A stretch of 22,500 nt of DNA from Leishmania infantum JPCM5 (GCF_000002875.2 NC_009419.2:1522642-1545141), one strand, 5' to 3'. Shown: positions 1-8,921, numbered from the stretch's first letter. The notes: generated by a model from the sequence alone, not told the origin. Made by a program: numbers and translations.

Positions 1-14
1 CCCCATCACCGACC

Positions 15-47
<33 letters not shown>

Positions 48-564
48 TTTTCGTGCAGTGGCTCCGGGGAATGCATCCGTTGCTCACTACCGTGGAAGCA
101 GACGAGGCCGCACACCTTACACACCTATGCAGCACAGCTGCAGAAGTCACATCTTTGGTCGTTTCATTATTGCTTGGCGATAAGACACCTTTGTTCTTAC
201 ATGGCAAGGGGGGAAAGGAATCTACACACACAGGAGAAGATGTGCCGGCTCTTGCGAAGCATTTGAAGAGGCAGTGCGAAAGGAGTAGGCCTCCGTCACC
301 TACAGTAGCCTGCAATCAGCTTGCGCTTCGCGCGTCAGGCTATTTACATCCAAGAGCACCGAGGGGGGGGGAACGAAACAGGAATGCCGTGCGCTGGACA
401 CGTCCTGGCTGTCGCCGGAGCACGTGCATCTCGAGAGGAGCAGAAAGAGGGTGGGATACAGAGACAAGGCATGATGAGTATTCCAGTGCGTAAACCCCTC
501 TCGTGCCTTTGGCGTCCCGACACACAGCTCGCCCCCCTTCTCCAGTCATCTTGCGATAAGCAGA
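1..564. other. Gene-free flank downstream of the NME7-like gene
   Basis: No open frame here resembles a protein: the longest (plus strand, about 157 codons) begins inside a TG microsatellite and has no recognisable motif. On the minus strand this is the 3' untranslated and intergenic region that follows the NME7-like gene. It contains the TG repeat at the left edge and a run of nine G at 363-371. A further leftward gene may start beyond the window. Confidence 0.6.
17..46. repeat. (TG)15 dinucleotide microsatellite
   Basis: Fifteen uninterrupted TG units are visible. Such tracts are common in trypanosomatid intergenic DNA. Length polymorphism between strains is likely, and the exact unit count may be affected by assembly. 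Confidence 0.95.
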
Positions 565-1578
565 TCACTGCTTGTTCTGCAGCAAAGAAAAGAAGAACTC
601 TGATTCAAGGGGGCCATCCTCTTCCAGGTCGGTACAGTGGACAGCGTTCCGGATGCGGTCCACGCCGTACATGGACCGGAGCGTGTGAGGGAAAAGAACG
701 TGGCACACTTCCGGGTCCTGCGGGCCACACACCGCCCGCAGCGCCGGCACGGCGTTCTCGGCGCAAACCTCAACGGCCCAGCACGGGCCGGACGACATCT
801 GCTCCACCAGCTTCTTGTACTCCGGCAAAACTCCGTTGTAGACCTCTAAAAAGTCCTCGGCATCCGCCACTGTCAGCTGGTAAGAGCCAAGGGCACTAAT
901 GTAAAACCCCTCTTCGACCAAGCGATGAAGAATGGGACCCTGATGGCCGCTAGTGATCGCATGTGGCTTGATGACGCACACGGCGCAGTTCTTCAGCGCC
1001 GCTGTGGACTCGCCAGGTCCCATGACTGCCTCCTTCAGCTCCTGCACAGCACTCTCGCTCGAAATCTGTGTCACGGCGGCGGAAAAAGAAGCCGCCACCG
1101 AGGCCACCTTTTCACGGGCTCCGGCGCCGCTCGCAAGCACAACTAGGCACCGCTGCGCCTTTGATGCAACTCGGGCAGCGAGGCTCTTCGAAAGCTCTAC
1201 TAAGCGGATGAACGTAATCCGCAGGCCTTGCGTTGTCAGGGCCTCAATTACGGAGCCCGCTGCCGCGCTATGGTGCTGCATGTCAACGGTAATCATGCAC
1301 TCACCGGAGTTCGCTGTAAGCCGCTTGCGCGTTGCGTCGTCGCCATAGTCGATAATGCGAAGGGGACGGGAAAAGACGTTGATCGTCGCCCCCACGTAAA
1401 GCTCGTTCGGGCTCAGTGACGGATAGGCGCAGCGCTTCAAAAACAAGCGCTTCGTCTTGAGGTTGTACATCTCTATCGTTTTGTCGTCTGTAAAGTAGCA
1501 AAACTGGTATGTGCGAGAGAGGCTCGCTTGTGGATCGAAGTACTCCACCACAAACGTGTCCCTTTGTTCGCCCACCAT
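565..1578 (-). CDS. NME7-like protein: DM10 domain plus two NDK domains
   Basis: The protein has 337 residues. Residues about 4-89 match a DM10 domain, with the pattern RTYQFCYFTDDKTIEMYN followed by LFLKR and the LYVGATINVFSR segment. Residues about 91-190 occupy the place of a first nucleoside diphosphate kinase domain but are short and degenerate. Residues about 196-330 form a well-conserved NDK domain with KPHA (K204), YSGP-like SSGP, and NAVHCTD containing the expected catalytic phosphohistidine H314. This domain order is that of NME7, known from flagellar and ciliary axonemes and from gamma-tubulin complexes. I chose the ATG at 1578 because DM10 begins right after it; the frame stays open 41 codons upstream, but that part is low-complexity and has no ATG signal beyond the predicted splice site. 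It is the last gene seen in the leftward block. Phosphotransfer activity is inferred from the family. Confidence 0.9.
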   Translation of the reverse strand: MVGEQRDTFVVEYFDPQASLSRTYQFCYFTDDKTIEMYNLKTKRLFLKRCAYPSLSPNELYVGATINVFSRPLRIIDYGDDATRKRLTANSGECMITVDMQHHSAAAGSVIEALTTQGLRITFIRLVELSKSLAARVASKAQRCLVVLASGAGAREKVASVAASFSAAVTQISSESAVQELKEAVMGPGESTAALKNCAVCVIKPHAITSGHQGPILHRLVEEGFYISALGSYQLTVADAEDFLEVYNGVLPEYKKLVEQMSSGPCWAVEVCAENAVPALRAVCGPQDPEVCHVLFPHTLRSMYGVDRIRNAVHCTDLEEDGPLESEFFFSLLQNKQ

Positions 1579-2395
1579 TTTTCTTCGTGCGTGTGTGTGT
1601 GCGTGTGTGGCTGTGAAGGCTGTGCGGCGTCTTGTGCCGAAGGTGCAAGAAATAGTGCGAGGTGTTGACGCTGCTCCGCGATGTCGTGTGCACGTCCTCA
1701 CGCACCTGGAAGTGACGGAAACAACTTAGACTTTCTGGGGGGTGGTTACAAGAAGGAATAGGAAACGAGAACATGGTTGGTAAAGAGAGAAGCTGCGTCG
1801 GAGAGCACAAGACACAGTGCACGAGGATGGCGCAAAATGAACCGGCGAGTGGGAGAAGAAACACGTCTCCTGTGGATCAGCCTAAGCAAAACGCCGGCAC
1901 CGCCGACATCTTTTCCCATGCTCAACTGTTTCCAGCGTTGCCGCCGCACACACACACGCACAATTTCCACGTCCTGGGCACTGAACAGTTCAACTGCAGA
2001 GGGTTGCAGGGCGCATCAGCAAGCGAGGAAAACGGGCCAGAAAGGAAAAAGATTCTGGTGTGTTGAACAGGAAGACGTGGGCCACTAAGTGACAAGACAA
2101 AGAAAGTGGAAGGACACTTCAGACACTTAAGCGAAAAAAAGGCAAGGTTAGGAGTAAAGAGATATTTGCGCAAACCGTGAAGGCGATGCTGCATTAGGAG
2201 GTCACGCCAAAGAATCATTCTTTTTTTTTGTTTAGCGAATAAACCCCGTCACCTATGCATACACATGATCACAAGAGTAAGCTGTTGAGCCCCCAGACAG
2301 CGAGCAACGTGACAGGCCGCGAACTGTCAAAGCAAGCCAAAATTCGATCACGTAGGGGAGCGTAATGTGTGCCAGTGTCGGGCTCCACGGATTGG
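1579..2395. other. Intergenic region between Sof1 and the NME7-like gene
   Basis: About 0.8 kb without a credible gene. On the minus strand it holds the 3' region of Sof1 and then the 5' region of the NME7-like gene, including a CA/TG-rich stretch at 1589-1609 and a T9 run at 2220-2228. Short frames on both strands lack domain motifs and overlap homopolymers. Confidence 0.6.
1735..1793 (-). promoter_or_regulatory. Candidate trans-splicing acceptor for the NME7-like gene
   Basis: Read on the minus strand, a pyrimidine-rich tract (1793-1742) ends in CCCCAG, with the AG at 1736-1735. It would give a 5' untranslated leader of about 156 nt before the ATG at 1578. This is inference from the known pattern of polypyrimidine tract followed by the first AG. 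Confidence 0.5.
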
Positions 2396-3730
2396 CTACT
2401 CCACGTAGCCGTAGGTCTTGCGCTTCGCCAGCGGCTTCACGTTGTCGCCGTGAATGCGCGACATCTCTTTCACTGCCTCGCGCTTCTCGGCCTTCTTGAT
2501 ACGGCGTGAAGTGCGCAGAATTGCCTTGGGTGCATTGCACTGGTTGCTAATTCGCTTCACCTCGACGAAGTTGGAGTACTTACTCTTCAAAGAGCGCATA
2601 TAGTTGAACTTGTGCTTCTCTGGGCCGCGTAGTGGACGAATCGGCTTGCTGGCGTCGGACTTCCACACACGCAGCACCGCATCTTCGCTCCCGCTGTAAA
2701 TGTAGCTGTTATCGGGAGACCACTTCACCGCGTACACGCCGGCCATCCGCTTCGTGTGGAACATCTCAATCGAGTCAGACTTGGATGTCTGGTGCAGGTC
2801 CCAAATGCGCAACGAGGCGTCTTGCGATCCGGCGGCAAACATGGTGCCAGTCGGACTAAAGTCGACACATGTGACAGGACGGATGTGACCCTGGAAGACA
2901 TTGCGCGGACGTCCAGGCACGCGTATGTCGAATAAGTAGCAGTTGCGGTCGTCGCTTCCCGTCACGAACACGTTCGGGTCCATCGGGTTCCACGAAAGTG
3001 ATGTTGAACACATCTCCATCACAATCTTGCTGTGGGCGGACTGACTGCGAACGTCGTACAGGAAGACACCGCGATCTGCCATGCAGCATGCGACTAAATT
3101 GGTCTCAATCTTGTTAAACTGGCAGGAAGACACCGTGTCGTCCCCCCAAGAAAACCGCTGGAGGGGCTGCGTGCGATTGACATCCCAGATGCTCACCACG
3201 TCCGACGACGTGGCGAACCACGACTTGTGGAAATGGTGATCGATGGAGGAGAAGGGAAACTCACCGAGAAACTCTGCCACCGGCTCAATACGCTCTTCAC
3301 CAGGGTCGAAGTCCAAATCCCACATCCTCACTGTTTTGTCACGCGAAGCGCTAAAGCAAGCGACGCCATCTGGCGAGATGGCCACGCCGTCGACAGAGTG
3401 TCGATGTGCGTTGATGACCGCACGCTGCTTCCGCGTCATCGCATCCCATACTATTAGCCCGCCGTCAACAGAGCCCGTGGCTACGGTGGACAGGCTTGTA
3501 ATATCAGTAGCGATCGACTGAATGGTATCCTGGTGGCCCGAGAGCGCAGCCACAAAAGGCTTTGCAAACATACGGTCCATTTTGGCAGCAACCACCGCCC
3601 GTGTGAACTCTACCTGTTTTGCCATGGGATTAAACTTCGGATCATAATTTCGATTGACCTTGGGCACCTCCGTCGCGCGATCTTTTGTCCACTCCAACTC
3701 GGAGCGGCTGATTGTCTTGATCTTGACCAT
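2396..3730 (-). CDS. SOF1: Sof1/DCAF13-like WD40 protein of the SSU processome
   Basis: The protein has 444 residues. It opens with the family-typical short N-terminal segment (VKIKTISRS and NRNYDP), followed by about seven WD40 repeats spanning roughly residues 55-350, with GH and WD dipeptides in register (for example SGHQDTI, RMWDLDF, SIWDVNR, RIWDLHQ, RVWKSDA). The C-terminal part, from about residue 357, is the basic Sof1-like domain containing MRSLKSKYSNF and RRIKKAEKRE and ending in KTYGYVE. In yeast and human, Sof1/DCAF13 belongs to the U3 snoRNP-containing small-subunit processome needed for 18S rRNA maturation in the nucleolus. Length is close to that of other family members. The ATG at 3730 was chosen over an upstream in-frame codon because the conserved MVKIKTISRS start fits. 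Nothing looks broken. Confidence 0.95.
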   Translation of the reverse strand: MVKIKTISRSELEWTKDRATEVPKVNRNYDPKFNPMAKQVEFTRAVVAAKMDRMFAKPFVAALSGHQDTIQSIATDITSLSTVATGSVDGGLIVWDAMTRKQRAVINAHRHSVDGVAISPDGVACFSASRDKTVRMWDLDFDPGEERIEPVAEFLGEFPFSSIDHHFHKSWFATSSDVVSIWDVNRTQPLQRFSWGDDTVSSCQFNKIETNLVACCMADRGVFLYDVRSQSAHSKIVMEMCSTSLSWNPMDPNVFVTGSDDRNCYLFDIRVPGRPRNVFQGHIRPVTCVDFSPTGTMFAAGSQDASLRIWDLHQTSKSDSIEMFHTKRMAGVYAVKWSPDNSYIYSGSEDAVLRVWKSDASKPIRPLRGPEKHKFNYMRSLKSKYSNFVEVKRISNQCNAPKAILRTSRRIKKAEKREAVKEMSRIHGDNVKPLAKRKTYGYVE

Positions 3731-4224
3731 TCTCCACCAAAAAGCGCAAGCTTCAGTAAACACGTGGTATCAGCGAAGGCATACAAACAAAGAAGAAATG
3801 AAGAGCACTAAAGACGAACTGAGACCACTGTGCAGACACATTGGGACTTGAGCAAAAGAGCTGCAGAACCAAAATAGAAAAAACGAAGGCCAGGGAATCG
3901 AACAAAATAAAGGTAAGTAAATCGCTAGAGAAGAAGCTCATGGCTGCGCCAGGCAGTCTAAGGGTTTTGCCGGTTCGCGAACGTAGACTTCGAGTTGAGT
4001 GGAAAGACATACTCGCACATGAGCGCGCTGTGCAGCTGTATATAGGCTTCCTTGTTCTCGAAGGACATCCACACCTAACCTGCCCCTAGCACTCATGTAA
4101 TCCTTTTTGTTTGTTTTGCTTTTTTGGAAGGGGTTGATGGAACCACTAGTGAACATAAACAGAAACAAAGCTGAGAGAGAAACGCATTCGTATGGTGCAT
4201 CCTGCGATAAAGATGAAGTGTTGA
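3731..4224. other. Intergenic region between the EF-hand gene and Sof1
   Basis: About 0.5 kb with no recognisable gene. It contains the putative 5' processing signals of Sof1 on the minus strand and AT-rich 3' sequence of the EF-hand gene near 4100-4224. Small frames on both strands show no motif. Confidence 0.6.
3861..3890 (-). promoter_or_regulatory. Candidate trans-splicing acceptor for Sof1
   Basis: On the minus strand, a T-rich tract (3890-3867) is followed by CTGCAG, with the AG at 3862-3861, giving a leader of about 130 nt. A second option, TGAAG with its AG at 3752-3751, would give a leader of about 20 nt. Choice between them is inference. Confidence 0.4.
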
Positions 4225-4662
4225 TTAGTGAGCATCCTCTGCACTCCCGTGTTCCGTAAACGGGGCAAGCATCTTGTCTACAAACTTTTCGTAGTGGATA
4301 ACACCGTTATCCTCAAATCCTTGAATTAGCTCGCGAAACTCTTCCTCGTGGTACTTCTCTCCCATAGTGGTCATGATATGCCGGAACTCGGCCACCGAGA
4401 CTGTCCCGTCCAAGTCTTTGTCGAAGACACGAAACGCCTCTTTCACTGCCTCTGCCGTGTCCATCTTGTCGTCATGTTTTTCCACAAGAGCCTCGTAGCC
4501 TGCCATGTCCACATCAGTCGCTGTCACCATTATTTCCTTGATCTTCTCCTCACTTGGATTGAGCCCTGCTGCCCTCAGTGCTGTTGGAACTGAAGCCTTT
4601 GGAATCTTGCCATCACGCTGCAGCAGCTCAAACGCCTCTTTCATCAAGGTTGAACGCGACAT
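4225..4662 (-). CDS. Calmodulin-like EF-hand protein (myosin light chain type)
   Basis: The protein has 145 residues, about calmodulin size. The third EF-hand loop is canonical: D81[11 protein letters not shown]92, with acidic residues at positions 1, 3, 5 and 12, followed by the calmodulin-like linker GEKYHEEEF. The first hand (around LLQRDGKI, residues 14-20) keeps the fold pattern but lacks ligand residues. The second is strongly diverged, and the fourth ([13 protein letters not shown], about 115-127) is shortened and missing most ligands. One functional Ca2+ site is therefore likely. Such degenerate calmodulin-like proteins often act as light chains or as flagellar and cytoskeletal subunits; the partner here is unknown. 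The start is the ATG at 4662; a TTG two codons upstream has no support. Confidence 0.85.
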   Translation of the reverse strand: MSRSTLMKEAFELLQRDGKIPKASVPTALRAAGLNPSEEKIKEIMVTATDVDMAGYEALVEKHDDKMDTAEAVKEAFRVFDKDLDGTVSVAEFRHIMTTMGEKYHEEEFRELIQGFEDNGVIHYEKFVDKMLAPFTEHGSAEDAH

Positions 4663-5177
4663 TGTCAAAAAGGAGTTGCGAGAGAAATCCTGAAAGGAAA
4701 AAGTCTTGCAAACGCGAAACGCAAGTGGAGAAACGTACCGTGGTCACTTGCATTTCAAGTAGTGTACCAACGCCACAGAGCGAGGAAAAGGGATAAGAAG
4801 CTGTGAGCACCTTCCGCGAAAGAGAATGGGAACTGTGTGCCAGCATGCCAAAACATATAATATGGATGCATAACAAAGAACAACATCCGGGAAATGTTGT
4901 AGTTGGGCAGCGCCTTCGGGGATGAAGAGCAAGAGACACGGTAATTATCACGTACGCGCCTTTCGTCCTACTTGAGCAATCGAATCTACATACCTGAGCA
5001 AAGACGTTCTCTTTTGGCTCTGTGTCTCTCGGCACTATTCTGTTTGCTCTGTGTTTTGCTGTGACTGTAACGACGAGTTTTTTATTACCATTAAATCAGA
5101 AGAAACATCATGTTCGCTCGCACTGCCACCAGGGAAACAGACAAAAAAGAAAGAGGCGGGGTTAAGCGACTGATCCG
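4663..5177. other. Intergenic region upstream of the EF-hand gene
   Basis: About 0.5 kb. On the minus strand it carries the 3' region of the 358-residue gene and pyrimidine-rich sequence leading into the EF-hand gene. The longest frame (about 135 codons, minus, 4628-5035) has no motif and overlaps the EF-hand start. I see no RNA gene. Confidence 0.55.
4690..4703 (-). promoter_or_regulatory. Candidate trans-splicing acceptor for the EF-hand gene
   Basis: The minus strand reads GACTTTTTCCTTTCAG, an excellent polypyrimidine tract and AG (AG at 4691-4690), leaving a leader of about 27 nt before the ATG at 4662. Another pyrimidine-rich tract lies further upstream (about 4830-4780). Confidence 0.5.
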
Positions 5178-6254
5178 CTAAACCAACTCAACATCTCCAA
5201 CAAGGATCATACCGAAACAAAACCAAAACCACCAAAACCTACGAAAACTATCAGCAACCTTTTCAACTCCCTCAAAATGCGAGTGGGCCTTCAGCCAGTT
5301 GTACTCGGCAAAATTGGCGGGAACCTGAATCTCCTTCTTTTCCATGTCCAGATAGTAAGGACGACCTGGTGGTATCACTCTGATTTCCTGCCCCTTTAAA
5401 AACCAGCGGTACAGAAACGCGGACTTAAGCATGCCTGAGAGGAACTGCTCCAATTCGTCAGGGTTGACGAAGTCAGGGCTCGTTTTCCGTTTGGGGTCAT
5501 CCCAAAAACTCGTCTCATACGAGTTGAATTTCAGCGTGGCCCCCACTCGAACGCGCACCTTTTCAATGTCGGCCGCCTGCCGAGCTTGCTGGGCCTCCAT
5601 CATCAGTTGTACGGCTTGCAGACGAGGCGCTACAGTCGACAAAAATGTCAAAATCTCTTGCGCTGAAGCCGTATCTAAAATCTTGACGGCACCCGAGGTC
5701 CAGTCCACGTGAAAAGCACTACGGCGCTCCGATGCTTCGCAAACAGGGTACAAGTCCACGGTTTTTGGTTCCCGTTCCTGTAGCAGCCAATTCGTGAGAG
5801 TGCCAGTCGCAATCGTTTTCTCTGCGAGCGGGATGTTCACGAGATCGGTGTTGCAAGGGTCTTTCACGACGTGAATAGACAAGAAAGAGAATGCTGTGGT
5901 GCGCTTGAACATGGAGTCGTTATCCAAGATCCGCTTGGAAAAGCTCGTGTAATCGGCCTCTTCATCCCACGTGACACGCTTCCATTTCATCCGCTTTATC
6001 AGCTCCTCTGATTCGTAAAACTGCTCTAAGGCACGGGAGGCGTTCTCCTGCTTTGCTGGCTCAGAGGTCTGAGTCCCTTTCTCACTTTTCGAGGTTCTTG
6101 TCGAGCGAAAAAAATCAATTAAATCTTTCGTGTATGCGACAAATCCCTTTTCCATCTTGTAGCGCTCCTTTTGCATCGCGCGCACGAGGTTCTTCTGCTG
6201 CATGAGCCATTCTAGAATATCAGGCTGAAAGGCCAGCCTCCTTCTCAAGGACAT
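5178..6254 (-). CDS. Hypothetical protein, 358 residues, function not recognised
   Basis: I do not recognise a family. The protein is mostly hydrophilic. Residues about 1-60 are basic and probably helical; 60-75 are a polar linker (SEKGTQTSEPAKQE); 210-235 are rich in Q, A, R and E and may form a coiled coil (VQLMMEAQQARQAADIEKVR). A compact, conserved-looking segment follows, with SFWDDPKRKTSPDF and PPGRPYYLDMEKKEI. The last 22 residues are strikingly aromatic and hydrophobic (RRFWWFWFCFGMILVG), which could be a short C-terminal membrane segment. Codon use resembles the neighbours and the frame is intact, so it is very probably a real gene. The ATG at 6254 is preceded by a good processing signal. 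Confidence 0.8.
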   Translation of the reverse strand: MSLRRRLAFQPDILEWLMQQKNLVRAMQKERYKMEKGFVAYTKDLIDFFRSTRTSKSEKGTQTSEPAKQENASRALEQFYESEELIKRMKWKRVTWDEEADYTSFSKRILDNDSMFKRTTAFSFLSIHVVKDPCNTDLVNIPLAEKTIATGTLTNWLLQEREPKTVDLYPVCEASERRSAFHVDWTSGAVKILDTASAQEILTFLSTVAPRLQAVQLMMEAQQARQAADIEKVRVRVGATLKFNSYETSFWDDPKRKTSPDFVNPDELEQFLSGMLKSAFLYRWFLKGQEIRVIPPGRPYYLDMEKKEIQVPANFAEYNWLKAHSHFEGVEKVADSFRRFWWFWFCFGMILVGDVELV

Positions 6255-6824
6255 GGCTCTTCCCTAGTCTCGTGGAGCTCCCCACAAGCCAGATGGTAAT
6301 GTCTCAACTGAGTAGTCGACCTTGAATGAGCGAGAAAAAACCAAGGAGCCGATTGTGTCAATTGTGGCAAAAAAACACCAAATTCGCAAAAAAAAATGGA
6401 AAAGAAAGCAGAGGAAAATCGACGTGGAGTGACACATCGAACATTAGATCTGGTCTTTGCCATCGAGGCTAGAGTTAAACGTTGTCTTAACGCAATTGTA
6501 CCTGTAGCGGAACTATCTACGTAGCGACTTTTTTTCTCAAAGACTTCGTAATGACCTATTTTTGGACGAAAGCATCAGAAAACTCTCAGGTGCCTGTTTT
6601 CTTGGCGTAAGCTCTATCCACGTTGATGCTGAAAGTGCAGCCTTCTTGCAAAGTAGAAAGCGACTGGAGAGAATAATAGCAAAGGCTGTCGTTAGACGGC
6701 AAGGAAAAGAGAAAATGAAGGCTTATAAGGACTCCTCCACTTGTTCCATGCTTTTCGAAAAAGCATTCATACAAAGCGGCATTATCCCGCCCTCACACGT
6801 ATGTGTTTCACATGCTAATCTTGA
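6255..6824. other. Intergenic region between the DJ-1/PfpI relic and the 358-residue gene
   Basis: About 0.57 kb of AT-rich sequence. It includes purine homopolymer-rich DNA at 6331-6420 that is a strong polypyrimidine tract on the minus strand. A plus-strand frame of about 109 codons (6562-6891) overlaps the pseudogene's 3' end and has no recognisable motif. I see no RNA gene. Confidence 0.55.
6321..6420 (-). promoter_or_regulatory. Candidate trans-splicing acceptor for the 358-residue gene
   Basis: On the minus strand, several T-rich runs between 6420 and 6331 are followed by TCATTCAAG, with the AG at 6322-6321. This gives a leader of about 66 nt before the ATG at 6254. Confidence 0.5.
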
Positions 6825-7390
6825 TCACCAGCATTTCACAAAAAAAAACCGCGAAGAAGCGCCTAGTGACCCGACCACGCCGGAGACGTGATCAGGCTTC
6901 CATCTTTGACCATCTCGGTGGGAAGAACCTCTTTGTACTTGCCTCCAGCGATTATCATGCCCGGCGAGACTGCAGGGTAGCACGTTAAGGTGCGCGACTC
7001 TGTCACGCCTCCGGCGACGAAAACCTAGATTCCGTGACAAGTGGCAGCAACGGGAAGATTATGGTTAAAGAAGCGGCGAGTGAACTGAAAAACTTTCTGG
7101 CTTAGACGAATGAACTTTGGCGTGCGTTCACCGGTAATGTACAGGCCTTGGTACTCTACTACATCCACTTCGTCAAATGAGTTCCTAATGATGAAGTTAT
7201 GGCCACGCACCTCCACATATGTCTGGCAGCCCGTGAAGTCGTGAAAGGCGGTCGCGATACCGTCACCCTTCTTGTTCCAGGACACATGACATGTACAATT
7301 ACTCCCAGCTGCTCGAGGACTTAAAAAGGAACCACGACCTCGTCGTCCTCCACGAAGTCACCCGCCGGCAGGAGAACCTTTTTTTGTCAT
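6825..7390 (-). pseudogene. Degenerate DJ-1/PfpI (ThiJ) family gene
   Basis: Reading the minus strand from an ATG at 7390, short segments in changing frames line up with a DJ-1/PfpI protein. They are KVLLPAGDFVEDDEVVVPF and VLEQLGVIVHVMCPG, then in another frame NKKGDGIATAFHDF, DEVDVVEYQGL and the nucleophile elbow VAATCHGI, which keeps the expected catalytic Cys, and finally VFVAGGVTESRTLTCYP, KYKEVLP and SLITSPAWSGH. Lesions seen are: a length change in the A7 run just after the ATG; TAA after VVVPF; a one-base loss between CPG and NKKGD; TAG after CHGI; TAG after WSGH; and a T-run frameshift near the end. A probable original stop is the TGA at 6827-6825. Family members act as glyoxalase/deglycase-like or stress proteins, but this copy cannot encode a full product under the standard code. 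It would have been the first gene of the leftward block. Confidence 0.88.
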
Positions 7391-7448
7391 TTCGCTTTTT
7401 CGAAAGACAGAAGCGCTGCTTAGAAAAGAGTACGTAGGGATAAAGAAG

Positions 7449-7467
7449 CTGCGCTGAGTCAGCGCAG
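7449..7467. repeat. Perfect 19-nt palindrome (9-bp arms, 1-nt centre)
   Basis: CTGCGCTGA-G-TCAGCGCAG: the arms are exact reverse complements around a central G. It lies about 60 bp upstream of the start of the DJ-1/PfpI relic, within the strand-switch region. It could be a protein-binding site; the one-base loop makes a tight hairpin less natural than a dimeric duplex site. Confidence 0.85.
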
Positions 7468-8855
7468 GGGTCCAACATATAAAGGCGGCTGGAGGTCAGG
7501 AAAAAAAGAATACGTTGACTGCTTTCATTCAGAAAAGCTGCGGTGTACACAGCGGACAAACGAAGAAGCTGGCCACATCAAATTGCACTGCATTCGCTCC
7601 AGGCCGTGGCGATGGTGGCTGAACGAACCGAATCCTTTCAGACTCGTTTTTCGGGTAGAAAACAATGGAGGCTGTAGTAGTGCCCATGCTTCGAAGGGAA
7701 AAAGATACAAGTCGACACCTCTGTTGCGTTATTCTCCTTCGCATTGCACAAGATTCCGGCGCACGAAAAAAAAAAGACATGGAGATACGAAAATCTGGTG
7801 CTTGATGTACCATTCTTCGGCGTTTGCTCATGCTTACAGTATTAAATATATTCGACCCCTCTCTTCAAATAAATTCAAGGGGAAAATATCACACACCGTT
7901 TCTTGGCGGCAGCGGTGCGCGCGGGGGTGGTGCAGATCAGCTAGTAGTCTACACTCTCCTCCGCCCCCCCTCCCGAGCTGTCGTGGCGGGTTCCGCAACA
8001 TTGGGCACAATTACTGCACGCAGCGCCAACTGCAATACCAGGCTTGCGAGCCAAGGAGTGGAATATCCCGCATGAAGCATCATGGACAGCGCTGTTCGCA
8101 GAAGGTTACAACTACTGGTTGCACTGAATCCGTGTGAGTAAGCCGCCTCCGACGTGCTAACTTACTTCGATAAAACACCGCGAAACTCAGAAACTGTTCT
8201 AAAAGGAAGCTGGCCAAAGAAACACAGTGACACAAGAATTTTTTTTTCGCCGTGTGTTCATTCTGTCATACAACAGTGGCTCAGCTTCATTGTATCCCCG
8301 GCCCGTCACAGGCTTCATCGCGTCGTGGGAAGCAGCCGATAGATACGCGGTGCAGCAATGCGCTCAGTCCTGCGAGCACGGCCACTGCCTCACACTCTCC
8401 CCGCCCCCGCATTTCAGGTCTCCTCGCAGCTTCTCCCATCATCGCCAGATACCACATGTTAAATCGCTCGGCATGGCTTAGGCTCCCCAACACCAGTGGA
8501 CAGTGCGAGGGCCGGGTGAGATGAGCTTCGGTTCCGCTAAGACTCTACGTAATCATACGGATGGTGCGGACGGGCTCACTGTCGCATGTGATTTCAATGC
8601 AATGCCATCCAGGACACGGCCGCAGACATCAGTGGCGGCAAATCGCCCTCACTTCCCCTAGGTCGCAGGCATCACCCTCTGTCACCACTAGAAGTGATTT
8701 TGTATTGGCAAGGGTAGAGGTTCCCTGACTTTTCCAGAGAGTGGGTACTGCCTCCTGACGCTGCGATATGTCCCTCTTCATCCTGCTCGTCGTGCGGTAT
8801 GCAATAATGGGACTTGTCTTGTGCTCTCAAGCCGCCGGATCAGCTCAGACAATTA

Positions 8856-8921
8856 TCCTCCACCTTCTCGCTTTCATCTTCTGTTTCCCTTTTTTCCTCT
8901 TGCCCACTGATCTTTGTGAAG
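8856..8921 (+). promoter_or_regulatory. Candidate trans-splicing acceptor for the SMPD4-like gene
   Basis: A long C/T-rich tract (about 8856-8917, including TTTCCCTTTTTTCCTCTT) ends in GTGAAG with the AG at 8920-8921. The leader to the ATG at 8983 would be about 61 nt and contains an A11 run. Confidence 0.55.

Noticed and set aside
20..493. Plus-strand frame of about 157 codons at the left edge
   Set aside because: It starts within the TG microsatellite, gives repetitive CV at the N-terminus, has no domain motif and is antisense to the local gene direction.
3890..3910. GTTCGATTCCC on the minus strand resembling a tRNA B box
   Set aside because: The flanking bases do not form a T-stem, no A box or acceptor stem can be paired at the right distance, and it lies in the Sof1 leader region.
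6562..6891. Plus-strand frame of about 109 codons near the pseudogene
   Set aside because: It has no motif, lies opposite the local gene direction and overlaps the end of the relic.
7025..7285. Intact 86-codon minus-strand gene with a GTG start
   Set aside because: It is the middle fragment of the broken DJ-1/PfpI gene; sequence continues in family register past its TAG and before its GTG in another frame.
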